DNA of 64,000 nucleotides from CALOFP01 sp942492635. Lineage in GTDB: Bacteria > UBP6 > UBA1177 > CALOFP01. The notes below the pieces were generated by a model. The model was given only the letters and a program-made list of their open reading frames with translations, had not been told where the DNA came from and made no database searches. Positions 45,510-54,274 of the stretch are shown one piece after another (positions within the stretch are counted from its first letter, which is position 1; the number at the start of each line of letters is the position of its first letter). Both the position numbers and the translations under genes were made by a program. The DNA lies in assembly GCA_942492635.1 (NCBI GenBank), contig CALOFP010000003.1, positions 682,001 through 746,000 of the forward strand. Direction: 5' to 3'.

Positions 45510-46368
45510 CTCCATGAATTTCGAAAACATTCTTGTCGGTCTGGATCTTTCCAACATGGATGAGCTTCTCATTCAGTACACCTCTTTCATCTGCGCAAAG
45601 CTGGGTGTGAAAAAGATCTACTTCTACCACAACGTGAAAAGATACGATCTACCTGAAAACATCGAAAAGATGCTTGGGAATGTGGATCTTTCAACTGAAA
45701 TCGAACAGGATGTCGAAGAGCTGATCGGCGAATATTTCAAAGCGGAAACGGAGTACGAAATACTGCTTTCCGAGGAAGATTACACAGAAGAGATAATGAA
45801 CTTCACTCTCAAGAAATATGGGATCGACTGCGTGATGGTTGGCAAGAAAGAGGCTCTTCCGGGATCGGGAGGACTCATATCCAAACTTGTCCGCATGGTT
45901 GAGTGCCCCATCTTTGTCGTTCCCGATTCGGCCCGTCACTCCCTTTCCAACATACTGGTTCCCGTGGATTTTTCAAAATATTCCAGAAAGGCGTTCCTTT
46001 TCGCCCATTCAATCGCTGAAACAACCGGATCTTCAGTAGAATCCCTGCACGCATACCAGCTTCCATCCCAATATTTTCCATTCATTTCATCCGAAAAGGC
46101 TACCAAAGAGATGGCCAAACATGTGAGGGAAAAATACCGTAATTTTGTTAAAAAGAGCGGCGTGGAAACGGATACCGAATGCAGCTTCATAATGACGGAA
46201 GACAGCGACATCGCGGAATATATCAAACAGCATGCCGTACAGAACCGATCCGATCTCGTTGTGGTTGGACACAGAGGAACAAACGCCCTCTCAACCTTTC
46301 TCCTCGGAACGGTTGTCGAGGGTCTTCTCAACATGAGCGCCAACTTCCCTTTTATCATCGTCAAGTAG
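45496..46368 (+). CDS. Tandem UspA-domain universal stress protein
   Basis: The 290-residue protein has two Usp domains. The first (about 1-145) begins NFENILVGLDLSNMDELLIQ and has YGIDCVMVGKKEALPGSGGL in place of the nucleotide-binding glycine motif. The second (about 150-290) begins SNILVPVDFSKYSRKAFLFA and ends with SDLVVVGHRGTNALSTFLLG, an intact GxRGxx(x9)G(S/T)-like ATP-binding motif; the first domain's motif looks more degenerate. GAGGTAGAGA provides the ribosome-binding site within the end of the BCCT gene. It may modulate or accompany the transporter; this is inferred from the overlap. Confidence 0.92.
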   Translation: MKKSNSMNFENILVGLDLSNMDELLIQYTSFICAKLGVKKIYFYHNVKRYDLPENIEKMLGNVDLSTEIEQDVEELIGEYFKAETEYEILLSEEDYTEEIMNFTLKKYGIDCVMVGKKEALPGSGGLISKLVRMVECPIFVVPDSARHSLSNILVPVDFSKYSRKAFLFAHSIAETTGSSVESLHAYQLPSQYFPFISSEKATKEMAKHVREKYRNFVKKSGVETDTECSFIMTEDSDIAEYIKQHAVQNRSDLVVVGHRGTNALSTFLLGTVVEGLLNMSANFPFIIVK

Positions 46369-46681
46369 ATTTCCGAAAGCTGACCGGACAAATATTTCCT
46401 GAAAAATCACAACTGAAGTTTTTTCAAACGCCCACACTTTACAACGGCAAAAAGTTGGAAAACATCCCTGATTGTTTCCAACATTCCAAATGCTCAACTT
46501 ATGCTCAAATTTATGATCTCAGTGTTTTCGGGAATTTATTAAATGGCATGGTTTTAGCTTTGATAGAAAAGTTTTTGTTTGTTTTAACCGGGAGGTGATT
46601 TGTTTTCCAAATCCGAAAGACATTTCCTAAAGCGACTCTTAATTCAACCTGATTGTCAAAAGATGAATCTCAAAAGGAGCT
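46369..46681. other. Intergenic leader with sigma-54-like promoter
   Basis: This 313-bp spacer contains no gene. It holds a sigma-54-like promoter (46544-46560) and, 60-70 bp upstream of it, TTCCAACATTCCAAATGCTCAACTTA. That sequence shares a CAACATTCCAAA block with the region upstream of a similar promoter at 56582. Confidence 0.5.
46544..46560 (+). promoter_or_regulatory. Sigma-54-like promoter upstream of the gspC-like operon
   Basis: TGGCATGGTTTTAGCTT places GG (46545-46546) exactly ten bases before GC (46557-46558), the -24/-12 pattern of sigma-54 promoters (consensus TGGCACGN4TTGCW). The gene start lies about 120 bp downstream. An NtrC-type activator is encoded 6 kb away. Confidence 0.6.
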
Positions 46682-47677
46682 TTGAAAATTAACATGAAAA
46701 GTAGAGTAGTCCTAAATATCGTTCTCTTTTTCACTATTTCGTTTTTCTCGTTTTCGATTACGGTTTTTGCAATCTCACTACTTCTCGACGGAAAACCATC
46801 TGGACAGCATCTCTCCGTTCACAGAAATAAAAGATCGAAAAAATTGCCGGAGATAAAAATTCTCAACTACGGCAGGGGCAAGGAAAGCATAGCCGCGTCC
46901 AATGTTTTCAACCCCTCGGATAGGGAAATCCTCTTCGTGGAAAGAGTGGCGAACATGAGTGCTGTCAGAAAAGATGAAAAAGATATTAAACAAACACTTT
47001 CGACCTTTCTGGAAAATCCTGAGGAGTGCCCAAGGCTGGACAAATATGTTCTCTCCGGAACAGCTTTTGCGGAACCTTATGAGGATTCCTCCGCTACTGT
47101 GATCGAGGGCAGGAAAAGGCAGCGGCGCAGAAGAGGAAAAAACCAGGAAACAAAGGTTCTTTCTATCGGAGATGAACTTAAGGAGGGTATCCATCTGGTT
47201 GCCGTCAGGAGAAATATCGCTTTCTTCGAAAACAACTCCAAAATCGAATGTCTTGGGGATGTTATCGGCAAAAAAGGAAAAAAGAAGAAGAAAAAGACCG
47301 CAAAAGTTTCCAGGAAAAAAACATCCTCACGAAATTCAACCGATTTCGATGTGCGTAATCTGGGAGATAACCGCTACGCGATAAAGAGGAAGGATCTAAT
47401 GAAAGCGACAACTTCTCTCACCTCCCTCGCAAAGCAGGCCAGGATTGTTCCGTCTAGAAAACATAACGGTTTCAAGATCTACAGAATCAAATCAAGCAGC
47501 ATCTATAGGAAAATCGGCCTGAAAAACGGAGATATCATCCAGAGTATCAACGGAATATCCTTAAGCAGTCCGGATAAGGCTCTGATGGCATATCAGCGGC
47601 TTCGGAACGCAGACAGACTGGACTTGGACATTGTGAGGCGAGGTAAAAAGGAAACTCTAGAATACGTTGTAGAATAG
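46682..47677 (+). CDS. GspC-like protein with C-terminal PDZ domain
   Basis: The 331-residue protein has the architecture of type II secretion inner-membrane protein GspC. A short cytoplasmic start and one membrane helix (VLNIVLFFTISFFSFSITVF) are followed by a homology-region-like periplasmic part (YVLSGTAFAEPYEDSSATVI, then EGIHLVAVRRNIAFFENNSK). A very basic linker with KKGKKKKKKTAKVSRKK follows. The PDZ domain is GFKIYRIKSSSIYRKIGLKN, GDIIQSINGISLSSPDKALM. The start is uncertain: TTG at 46682 is only 2 nt after AAGGAG, while ATG at 46694 is 14 nt after it. No other type II secretion genes are next to it, so this may be an orphan. Confidence 0.75.
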   Translation: MKINMKSRVVLNIVLFFTISFFSFSITVFAISLLLDGKPSGQHLSVHRNKRSKKLPEIKILNYGRGKESIAASNVFNPSDREILFVERVANMSAVRKDEKDIKQTLSTFLENPEECPRLDKYVLSGTAFAEPYEDSSATVIEGRKRQRRRRGKNQETKVLSIGDELKEGIHLVAVRRNIAFFENNSKIECLGDVIGKKGKKKKKKTAKVSRKKTSSRNSTDFDVRNLGDNRYAIKRKDLMKATTSLTSLAKQARIVPSRKHNGFKIYRIKSSSIYRKIGLKNGDIIQSINGISLSSPDKALMAYQRLRNADRLDLDIVRRGKKETLEYVVE

Positions 47678-47688
47678 GAGAAATCAGG

Positions 47689-48474
47689 GTGAATATTTGC
47701 AGAAATGCAGTTTGGGCAATCGTTTTATTTTTTCTTTTTTTCACTGGCTGCGCCACCTCCGGAATCAAAAAGGAAACCGGACATGGAGAGCCCGACAGTG
47801 TTAAAAAAACAAATTTTACATGCCCTTCATGTACAGCCGAGGTTGAACTCTATGTAGGGCTCCCCTACGGAAGTCACAATATCGGCCACAGTTTTATCAG
47901 GGTAAAAAACGGAGAGCATGGAGATGAGGTTATCTACGATTTCGGTCGATACGGAAAATCGTGGGGCTACCTGAAATTCAGCGGCGAGGGAATAATGCGG
48001 GTATGGCGCGGCAGTGAGTCCGTCGACTTCTTCATCGCCAAGCAGCGGGGATTTCGAGACACCGTCGGTTACACCATCAGAATCAAGCCCGAAATGGAAA
48101 AAAACATCTACATTTACTACGAATCACTGATATCGAAAGCGGAACAGCTCGGCGATTACGAAAACCACGAAAGATACAGGCTTAAAAGAGATTTCGACGG
48201 TGTAACTGTCCAGTGCACGGCTATGGCCCTGGAGGGGTTGAAGAAATACATGCCGGAAGAATTCTATCAATCCCTATTCGATCCAAAATTCAACTCCGGT
48301 CGAGGTTTCACCCGTGAGCAGCGGGAATACTTCTTCAAGACACAGAAAAAACTGGGAATCGATCACCTTGCCGTACCGCTTGACGTTATCGAAGCACTTG
48401 ACAGTGCATTAAAAAACAAACATCCGCTTTTAAGAAAAAGACAAACGTACAAAAAATTTTCAAAAAAAAATTGA
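47689..48474 (+). CDS. Lipoprotein with permuted papain-like (LRAT/YiiX/DUF4105-type) features
   Basis: The 261-residue protein has a GTG start, AGGAG upstream and lipobox TGC (ending FFLFFTGC). After a short linker, CPSCTAEVELYVG leads to SHNIGHSFIRVKNG (His in GHSF). DEVIYDFGRYGKSWGYLKFS follows, and much later VQCTAMALEGLKKY (Cys). A His before the nucleophilic Cys, with YDFG-type strands, is the order seen in circularly permuted papain-fold proteins. The catalytic assignment is inference. It lies 11 bp after the gspC-like gene and is co-transcribed. Confidence 0.6.
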   Translation: MNICRNAVWAIVLFFLFFTGCATSGIKKETGHGEPDSVKKTNFTCPSCTAEVELYVGLPYGSHNIGHSFIRVKNGEHGDEVIYDFGRYGKSWGYLKFSGEGIMRVWRGSESVDFFIAKQRGFRDTVGYTIRIKPEMEKNIYIYYESLISKAEQLGDYENHERYRLKRDFDGVTVQCTAMALEGLKKYMPEEFYQSLFDPKFNSGRGFTREQREYFFKTQKKLGIDHLAVPLDVIEALDSALKNKHPLLRKRQTYKKFSKKN

Positions 48475-48492
48475 TATACGGAGCCTGAAAAC

Positions 48493-49464
48493 ATGAGCGA
48501 AATACTTCACTACACCACACCTCCGAAAGAGATAAAATCAGAAATCAAGGAGCTGTTTTCAAGCTATCCGTTCAAAGATTTCCAGCTCAACTCCCTGGGA
48601 GTCACAAAGGAGGAGATGTCCGAGTACCTCTGGTCCACAATCTGCAACAACGCCGATTCACTTTTCCTCGCCGTTGCTGAAGAGGGAGAAATCAGTGGTT
48701 TCATTTATGCATCCCCCAACAACTTTGTCTCAGGACACCTGGAAATATCCTCCTGGTCAATACGACACCTCCTTTTCCGGGACAACGTTGAAATCAAGGA
48801 TAGGAAGAGACTTCTGAATACGACTCTCTCTCTGTTGAAGGAGAAAAACGTGGAATTTCTGGATACCAGGACGGCACCGGAGGACAAAACCAACCTGAGC
48901 CTGCTTCAGCTATCCGGATTCGATACCGTCGGAGTAACCTCCAACTGTCTGTTGAAACCCCTTGCCGAGATACCTGAAAAACCGGAAGGTTTCCAGATAT
49001 CTCATGCACAAAAGAGTGACGAGGATGAGATTCACTCCCTGGTAAGAACAAATCACAGGCACAACCACTACTACTACGACACCCGATTTTCAAGGGAAAA
49101 GGTGGAGAAACTCTACGGCAACCTGGTAAGCAAAACGATCGACATGAAAAATACGAAAACACTCACGGCAAGAGATGGCGATGGTGTTCTCAGGGGGGTG
49201 GTGACATACAAAACCGCGCCCAGAATCTCCTGCTTTACCCGTAAAAAACTGGGGAGTCTCGATTTTATCGCGGTGGATAAAAGATGCAGGCAGCACGGTC
49301 TTGGAGATTACCTCAATCGAATGGCCCTTCACGAGATGGGCAGGAAATCGATCGAAGGGGTAATTGTACGAACCATGTTCAACAACTACAACGCCCTTGC
49401 CGCCCTCGGAAAATTGAACATGAAGATCACTTCGTCGGACATTATTTTACATAAATGGCTTTAA
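48493..49464 (+). CDS. Tandem GNAT-domain acetyltransferase-like protein
   Basis: The 323-residue protein has two GNAT-like halves. The first (about 1-155) includes SLFLAVAEEGEISGFIYASP and ends with LSLLQLSGFDTVGVTSNCLL. The second (about 165-323) includes ISHAQKSDEDEIHSLVRTNH, then TARDGDGVLRGVVTYK, LDFIAVDKRCRQHGLGDYLN (an R/Q-x-x-G-x-G/A-like acetyl-CoA loop, here RQHGLG) and FNNYNALAALGKLNMKITSS. Only the second half has a recognisable acetyl-CoA loop, so the first may be structural. The pattern resembles N-acyltransferases of small molecules or peptidyl amines. The substrate is unknown. It sits in the gspC-like operon. Confidence 0.8.
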   Translation: MSEILHYTTPPKEIKSEIKELFSSYPFKDFQLNSLGVTKEEMSEYLWSTICNNADSLFLAVAEEGEISGFIYASPNNFVSGHLEISSWSIRHLLFRDNVEIKDRKRLLNTTLSLLKEKNVEFLDTRTAPEDKTNLSLLQLSGFDTVGVTSNCLLKPLAEIPEKPEGFQISHAQKSDEDEIHSLVRTNHRHNHYYYDTRFSREKVEKLYGNLVSKTIDMKNTKTLTARDGDGVLRGVVTYKTAPRISCFTRKKLGSLDFIAVDKRCRQHGLGDYLNRMALHEMGRKSIEGVIVRTMFNNYNALAALGKLNMKITSSDIILHKWL

Positions 49465-49488
49465 CAACCCAAAATGGAGGTCCATCCT

Positions 49489-49962
49489 ATGAAAAAGCTT
49501 TTTCTCTCACTTTTTTTAATCACGCTCTTTTTCCTTTCAACAGGTTGCAGTACGCTTTCCGGAAAAAACTCATCCGGTTCCGTTAAATCATCCGGCAGTC
49601 TTAAAAGTCAATGCTCCGGAGGAAACGGTGAGGCGTGCTACAAAATCGGTACCGCCTTTTACAAAGGAAAGAGAGTAGAGAAAAATTTCAAAAAAGCGGG
49701 CAAATACTTCTACAAGGCGTGCAAAGTAAAATACGCCGGTGGCTGTTACGCAGTGGGACTGCTCTACAAAAACGGTCAGGGAGTCATTGAAAACTGTGAA
49801 AAGGCCGACAAGTACTTTGATATGGCGTGCAACGGCGGTCACACAAAGGCTTGCGATCTTCTCTGGAAATGCCAGAGAACAGATTCGGAAAGAGACGAAG
49901 AGTACGATGAAGATGATGAGTACTACGATGAAGATGAAGAGGATGAAGGCGAAGAGTGGTGA
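49489..49962 (+). CDS. Sel1-repeat lipoprotein with acidic tail
   Basis: The 157-residue protein has lipobox TGC (MKKLFLSLFLITLFFLSTGC). A Ser/Lys linker leads to two or three Sel1-like repeats with cysteines: CSGGNGEACYKIGTAFYKGK, KAGKYFYKACKVKYAGGCYA and KADKYFDMACNGGHTKACDL. The Cys-bearing Sel1 type (Hcp/SLR-like) is known from exported proteins. The C-terminus is a run of Glu/Asp/Tyr. ATG 49489 has GGAGG eight bases upstream; an ATG five codons earlier overlaps that site. It probably mediates protein-protein contacts in the periplasm. Confidence 0.85.
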   Translation: MKKLFLSLFLITLFFLSTGCSTLSGKNSSGSVKSSGSLKSQCSGGNGEACYKIGTAFYKGKRVEKNFKKAGKYFYKACKVKYAGGCYAVGLLYKNGQGVIENCEKADKYFDMACNGGHTKACDLLWKCQRTDSERDEEYDEDDEYYDEDEEDEGEEW

Positions 49963-50038
49963 GAGATACCCGGACAGTTTTCAGCCGCGAATCCGGATAG
50001 CTGAACATTGATTCTGAAACACAAAGGAGAAAAGGAAA

Positions 50039-50281
50039 ATGAACAAAATGCGTTATGGAAAGGGAAGAAGGGAGAAAGTGCTCGGGCCTGTAGAGGTAAC
50101 AGTTCACGATGATGTGGAAAAGGCGATAAAGGTTTTTAAAAGAAAGGCCGCCAAGGAGGGTCTTTTCAAGGAGATGAAAAAGAGACGCTGCTATCTCCCC
50201 CCTTCAGAGAAAAAAAGAATAAAGAGAAAAGAGGCTGAGAAAAGACGCCGGAAAAATTTGAGAAAGAGAAGTTACAGATAA
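50039..50281 (+). CDS. rpsU: Ribosomal protein bS21
   Basis: The 80-residue small-subunit protein bS21 is needed for initiation on many mRNAs. The family pattern is clear: VEVTVHDDVEKAIKVFKRKA, KEGLFKEMKKRRCYLPPSEK and a very basic tail KKRIKRKEAEKRRRKNLRKR. It is slightly longer than usual because of an N-terminal extension (MNKMRYGKGRREKVLG). AAGGAGAAAAGGAAA precedes the start. Its place at the end of an envelope-gene operon is unlike the common rpsU-dnaG-rpoD arrangement. Confidence 0.93.
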   Translation: MNKMRYGKGRREKVLGPVEVTVHDDVEKAIKVFKRKAAKEGLFKEMKKRRCYLPPSEKKRIKRKEAEKRRRKNLRKRSYR

Positions 50282-50502
50282 AACAACCGTTCCTGTAAAA
50301 ATTTGAGATCATCTTCCAGTTTTTTATATACAAAGTTCATATGCCTTATCCATAAAAAAACTTTTTTCACACGGAAAAACAATATTTTTGGACAGATCAA
50401 TACATCCAACCACTTTATAACAAAAGATATTTTTATGGAAATTATTGAAGTTTATGAAACAGATGTTATGCTCACATACAGGAAAACCAATTGAAGGACA
50501 CA

Positions 50503-52224
50503 ATGAAATACGGAGAATTTGATAACCTTTCAAAAGAGGAACTGATAGAAGAGATAGTAAGGCTACGGGAAAATCAGGCAAGAGACCTGAGTATTGTAAA
50601 TGACGCCCTCCACTCTTCCGTCAGCGCCGTAGTTATTTCTGATCTTAAGGATAGAATCACCTACGTTAATCCCGCTTTCATAAATATGTTCGACTACAAT
50701 AATGAAGAGGAGGTCTTCGGTAAAAAGGCTGCTCGCCTTTTCGCTACCAAGAGGGTAAAGAAATTTTCCGATGTAGAGGAAATTATCGGCGACTCTGAAG
50801 ATATTGATGAATTTCCCGTGAGACAGAAAAACGGCAATATCATCACTGTTGAAGTTTCTTCCTCTGTTGTTACTGACCAGCAGGGAAAAGTTGTGGGCCG
50901 TATGGCAAGTCTCGTGGACATCTCCAAGAGGAAGGAGGCCGAGGCGGATCTGAGAAAAGCCAAGGACGAACTTGAAAGGATTGTAGAGGAGAGAACAAAG
51001 GAGCTCAGTGAAAGTGAAGAAAAGTTCAGGGTTCTTTCCGAAAAATCGCTTATCGGTATTTTTATCGATCAGAGTGACGGCCTTAAATATATAAATCCAT
51101 CCTTTGCAAGGATATTCGGCTACGATTATCGAGTGGACAGAAATTCCCTGCTCGATAAAACTCTGAAAGATTTTATTTTTATCGAAGATTGGGAAAAGAT
51201 CGCAAATGTCAACAGGAAGTTGATGTCAGGCGAAATTACATCCACTTACTACCAGTTCAGGGGAAGAAAAAAAAACGGCAGCACAACAGTTCTCGACGTA
51301 TACAAATCACTTATCACCTACAGGGGAACGAAGGCCGTCATAGGAAGCATCATTGACATAACCGAAAGAAAAAAGACAGAGCAAGAGCTGAAAAGAAAAA
51401 GCGAGGAGCTGGAAACTCTCAACAAAACTCTGGAAAAAAGGATCAGGAAAGAAATTGAGAAGCACAGGGAACAGGAACAGCTGCTTATCCAGCAATCAAA
51501 ACTTGCAGCCATGGGAGAGATGGTCGGAGCAATTTCCCACCAATGGAGGCAACCCATCAGCACCGTTAGCCTAATACTGGAAAATATTGAAGAGTCCTAC
51601 GAATATGGTGATCTTACCCGAGAGTTCCTTAAGGAGTCCGTTAAAAAAGGAGTGGAACAGATTCAATACATGTCCAAAACTATTGACGATTTCAGAAATT
51701 TTTTCAAACCGACTCAAGATAAGACGAACTTCAGCATAAAAAATGCGGTCGAAGAAACACTATCGATAATCAGGGCTCAGATGGACAGTCATCTGATAGA
51801 GATTCTTTTTACACCGGAACTTGAAGATGATGGAAAGATAAGCGGATATCCCAACGAATTCAAACAGGTATTAATCAACATCATCAACAATGCCAAGGAC
51901 GCGATCCTTGAGAGAAGGGAGAACGATCTCAATCTGAAAGGAAAAATCAGAATAAAAGTCTTCACCGATCATCACAAAGTAATAATCACTATCAGAGATA
52001 ACGGAGGCGGAATCCCGATAGAGGTTCTCGACAGAATTTTCGAACCATACTTCACCACCAAGGAACAGGGAAAGGGTGTGGGAATAGGTCTCTACATGTC
52101 GAAAAGGATCATAGACAACAACATGAAAGGCTCACTTTTTGCGTCAAACATCGACGACGGTGCTCTGTTAACAATAAAACTCAGACAGGTAAAGGAGGAA
52201 TTTTCGGAAAATGGACAGGATTAA
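50503..52224 (+). CDS. PAS-PAS sensor histidine kinase (soluble)
   Basis: The 573-residue kinase without membrane segments has PAS1 (about 35-150), a coiled coil, PAS2 (about 180-300), another coiled coil and the kinase core. The H box is GAISHQWRQPIS with His near 346. The N box is QVLINIINNAKDA, G1 is IRDNGGGIP, the F box is FEPYFTTKE and G2 is GKGVGIGLYMSK. The HQWRQP form is the subgroup often paired with NtrC-type regulators. ATG 50503 was chosen because GAAGGA lies four bases upstream. It overlaps the regulator gene by 14 nt. The ligand is unknown. Confidence 0.95.
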   Translation: MKYGEFDNLSKEELIEEIVRLRENQARDLSIVNDALHSSVSAVVISDLKDRITYVNPAFINMFDYNNEEEVFGKKAARLFATKRVKKFSDVEEIIGDSEDIDEFPVRQKNGNIITVEVSSSVVTDQQGKVVGRMASLVDISKRKEAEADLRKAKDELERIVEERTKELSESEEKFRVLSEKSLIGIFIDQSDGLKYINPSFARIFGYDYRVDRNSLLDKTLKDFIFIEDWEKIANVNRKLMSGEITSTYYQFRGRKKNGSTTVLDVYKSLITYRGTKAVIGSIIDITERKKTEQELKRKSEELETLNKTLEKRIRKEIEKHREQEQLLIQQSKLAAMGEMVGAISHQWRQPISTVSLILENIEESYEYGDLTREFLKESVKKGVEQIQYMSKTIDDFRNFFKPTQDKTNFSIKNAVEETLSIIRAQMDSHLIEILFTPELEDDGKISGYPNEFKQVLINIINNAKDAILERRENDLNLKGKIRIKVFTDHHKVIITIRDNGGGIPIEVLDRIFEPYFTTKEQGKGVGIGLYMSKRIIDNNMKGSLFASNIDDGALLTIKLRQVKEEFSENGQD

Positions 52225-53596
52225 CAACTCGAAACTCGCCAATATACTCCCGCTCTACGTTGAGGACGACGAAAAATTGAAGGAGGAGGTTCTCAAAGCT
52301 CTTAAAAGAAGATTCAAAACAGTTCTAACTGCATCCAATGGTGCCGAGGGTCTCAAAATGTTCAAACAGTACTCCCCTGACATTGTCATAAGCGACATAA
52401 AAATGCCTGTAATGGATGGAATAGAAATGGCGGAAAAAATAAAAGCCATAAACAGCAGTCTACCGATAATCGTCACTACAGCATTCAGTGAGATCCCCTA
52501 CCTCCTTAAATCGATAAAAATCGGTATCAGCCGCTACATACAGAAGCCCTTAAAGATAAGGGACCTCATTCAGGGAATAGAGGAGGTCGTCCTTCCGAAA
52601 ATCCAGGAACACGAGATCACTGAACTCAAGGAAGAACTTGAAGGATCCTACAACTTCATTTTCGGAAACAGCGCAGAAATGAAAATGGTTTACGACGAAG
52701 TTAAAACCGTTGCGGCAACAGACTTCACCATTCTTCTCCAGGGAGAAACCGGCGTAGGTAAAACCTTTCTCGCCCGCTGGATCCATGAAATAAGCAGAAG
52801 ATCAAAGGGACCTTTCGTCTCACTTGACATTTCAACAATCCCAGAAAATCTTATCGAAAGCGAACTCTTCGGACACAAAAAAGGTGCTTTTACAGGGGCG
52901 GAAAAGGACAAAGAAGGTTTTTTTAAAAAGGCCGCCGGCGGAACAATTTTCATCGACGAACTGGAAAACATCCCCCTCAACATTCAATCAAAGCTCCTTC
53001 GAGTAATAGACGAAAACAGGATATATCCGGTTGGAGAAGCAGAACCGACAAACGTAGACGTGAGAGTTATATGTGCCTCAAACAGGGATATTCACCGACT
53101 TATGATGGAAGAAAAATTCAGAGAGGATCTTTTCTACAGACTCAATGAATTCTCCTTGGAAATACCACCGCTCAGAAGAAGAAAACAGGATATAGAACAC
53201 CTCGGCAATATTTTTCTCGGGGAAGTCTCCAACGAACTTTCCAAAAAAATCAAAGGCTTCACCCCTGATGGACTGGAATTTCTGAAAAACAGTGACTGGC
53301 CTGGAAATGTAAGGGAACTTAAAAACGTCGTAAGGCGATCAGCTCTTTTCGCATCATCCCCGTTTATCGGCAAAGAGGAAATATCCGGATGCGTCAATCC
53401 TTCAAACTCCGGAAAAACAACCGGGAGAATTTCAACCGGCACTCTTGTTCTTTCCGAAGTTCTCGAATCTGTTGAAAAAGAAACGATAGAGAACGTTCTC
53501 AACATCACAAAATGGAAAAGAACAAAAGCAGCCGAGATTCTTAAAATCGATTACAAAACTCTTGTAAGAAAGATTGAAAAATACGGGCTTGAATAG
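52211..53596 (+). CDS. NtrC-family sigma-54-dependent response regulator
   Basis: The 461-residue protein has a receiver domain (about 10-125) whose phospho-accepting Asp is in DIVISDIKMPVMDG (near 62). The AAA+ domain (about 150-380) has Walker A GETGVGKT and the intact sigma-54 contact loop GAFTGA. GGTIFIDELENIPLNIQSKL and PLRRRKQDIEHLG follow. The C-terminal Fis-type helix-turn-helix (TKWKRTKAAEILKIDYKTLV) ends the protein. It activates transcription with RpoN when phosphorylated by the overlapping kinase. Likely targets nearby are the promoters at 46544 and 53694, by sequence resemblance only. Confidence 0.97.
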   Translation: MDRINNSKLANILPLYVEDDEKLKEEVLKALKRRFKTVLTASNGAEGLKMFKQYSPDIVISDIKMPVMDGIEMAEKIKAINSSLPIIVTTAFSEIPYLLKSIKIGISRYIQKPLKIRDLIQGIEEVVLPKIQEHEITELKEELEGSYNFIFGNSAEMKMVYDEVKTVAATDFTILLQGETGVGKTFLARWIHEISRRSKGPFVSLDISTIPENLIESELFGHKKGAFTGAEKDKEGFFKKAAGGTIFIDELENIPLNIQSKLLRVIDENRIYPVGEAEPTNVDVRVICASNRDIHRLMMEEKFREDLFYRLNEFSLEIPPLRRRKQDIEHLGNIFLGEVSNELSKKIKGFTPDGLEFLKNSDWPGNVRELKNVVRRSALFASSPFIGKEEISGCVNPSNSGKTTGRISTGTLVLSEVLESVEKETIENVLNITKWKRTKAAEILKIDYKTLVRKIEKYGLE

Positions 53597-53693
53597 CCTT
53601 CCTGTTCCACCCATCCCATTTTATTGGCATCAGTCCAACTATTTTATCCAAGCCGAAAAACAAACAACCCAACAAATTCAAGCAACTACCTAA

Positions 53694-53710
53694 TGGCACA
53701 CTTTTAGCTA
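53694..53710 (+). promoter_or_regulatory. Sigma-54-like promoter upstream of GNAT/racemase pair
   Basis: TGGCACACTTTTAGCTA has GG (53695-53696) ten bases before GC (53707-53708). It is closely similar to the site at 46544 (shared TTTTAGCT). It lies about 115 bp before the GNAT start and directly downstream of the NtrC-type regulator gene. Confidence 0.6.
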
Positions 53711-53823
53711 ACCTAACCGTACAACTTTGAATCGGCTTTTCGGAGAAACAATGCATTTTATGTTTGAGAAGAAAAACAGCCGATCCGAACCTGCTTTATT
53801 GATTGACTTGGAGGAAAAAATTG

Positions 53824-54273
53824 ATGGATTTTAAAATTCTTAAAAATGAGGGTGATTTCAACAATGGATTGACCAGAACCGATTTTGTGGACTTTCTTCA
53901 CTCAAACCTCGGTCAGTACGGAGACCCTAGAGAAGATATCGACAAGTGTATCACCTACGCTTTCAGCAAAGCCGAAGGAAAGGGAGGATTTCTCCTTGCT
54001 GGCTTCGACAACGAAAAACTGGTCTCTGCCCTTGTGATGAACCACACAGGCAAAAGTGGATACATACCCGAAAACATCCTTGTTTATGTCGCCACCAGAT
54101 CCGACATAAGAGGAAAGGGATACGGAAGAAAAATTATCGAGAAGGCTGTCGACGCAGCAGGAACAGATGTCGCCCTTCACGTGGAATACGACAACCCGGC
54201 AAAAAGGCTCTACGAAAGAATTGGATTCGAATCTAAATATGCTGAAATGAGGTTTAAGAGGGGTGATAATTAG
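53824..54273 (+). CDS. GNAT-family N-acetyltransferase
   Basis: The 149-residue protein shows a GNAT fold: GGFLLAGFDNEKLVSALVMN, then NILVYVATRSDIRGKGYGRK with the acetyl-CoA loop RGKGYG and the following helix IIEKAVDAAG. VALHVEYDNPAKRLYERIGF is the typical C-terminal motif. ATG 53824 has GGAGG nine bases upstream; TTG 53821 is an alternative with better spacing. One base separates its stop from the racemase-like gene, so the two are translated together. The substrate is probably an amine or amino acid, inferred from the partner. Confidence 0.9.
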   Translation: MDFKILKNEGDFNNGLTRTDFVDFLHSNLGQYGDPREDIDKCITYAFSKAEGKGGFLLAGFDNEKLVSALVMNHTGKSGYIPENILVYVATRSDIRGKGYGRKIIEKAVDAAGTDVALHVEYDNPAKRLYERIGFESKYAEMRFKRGDN

Positions 54274-54274
54274 T

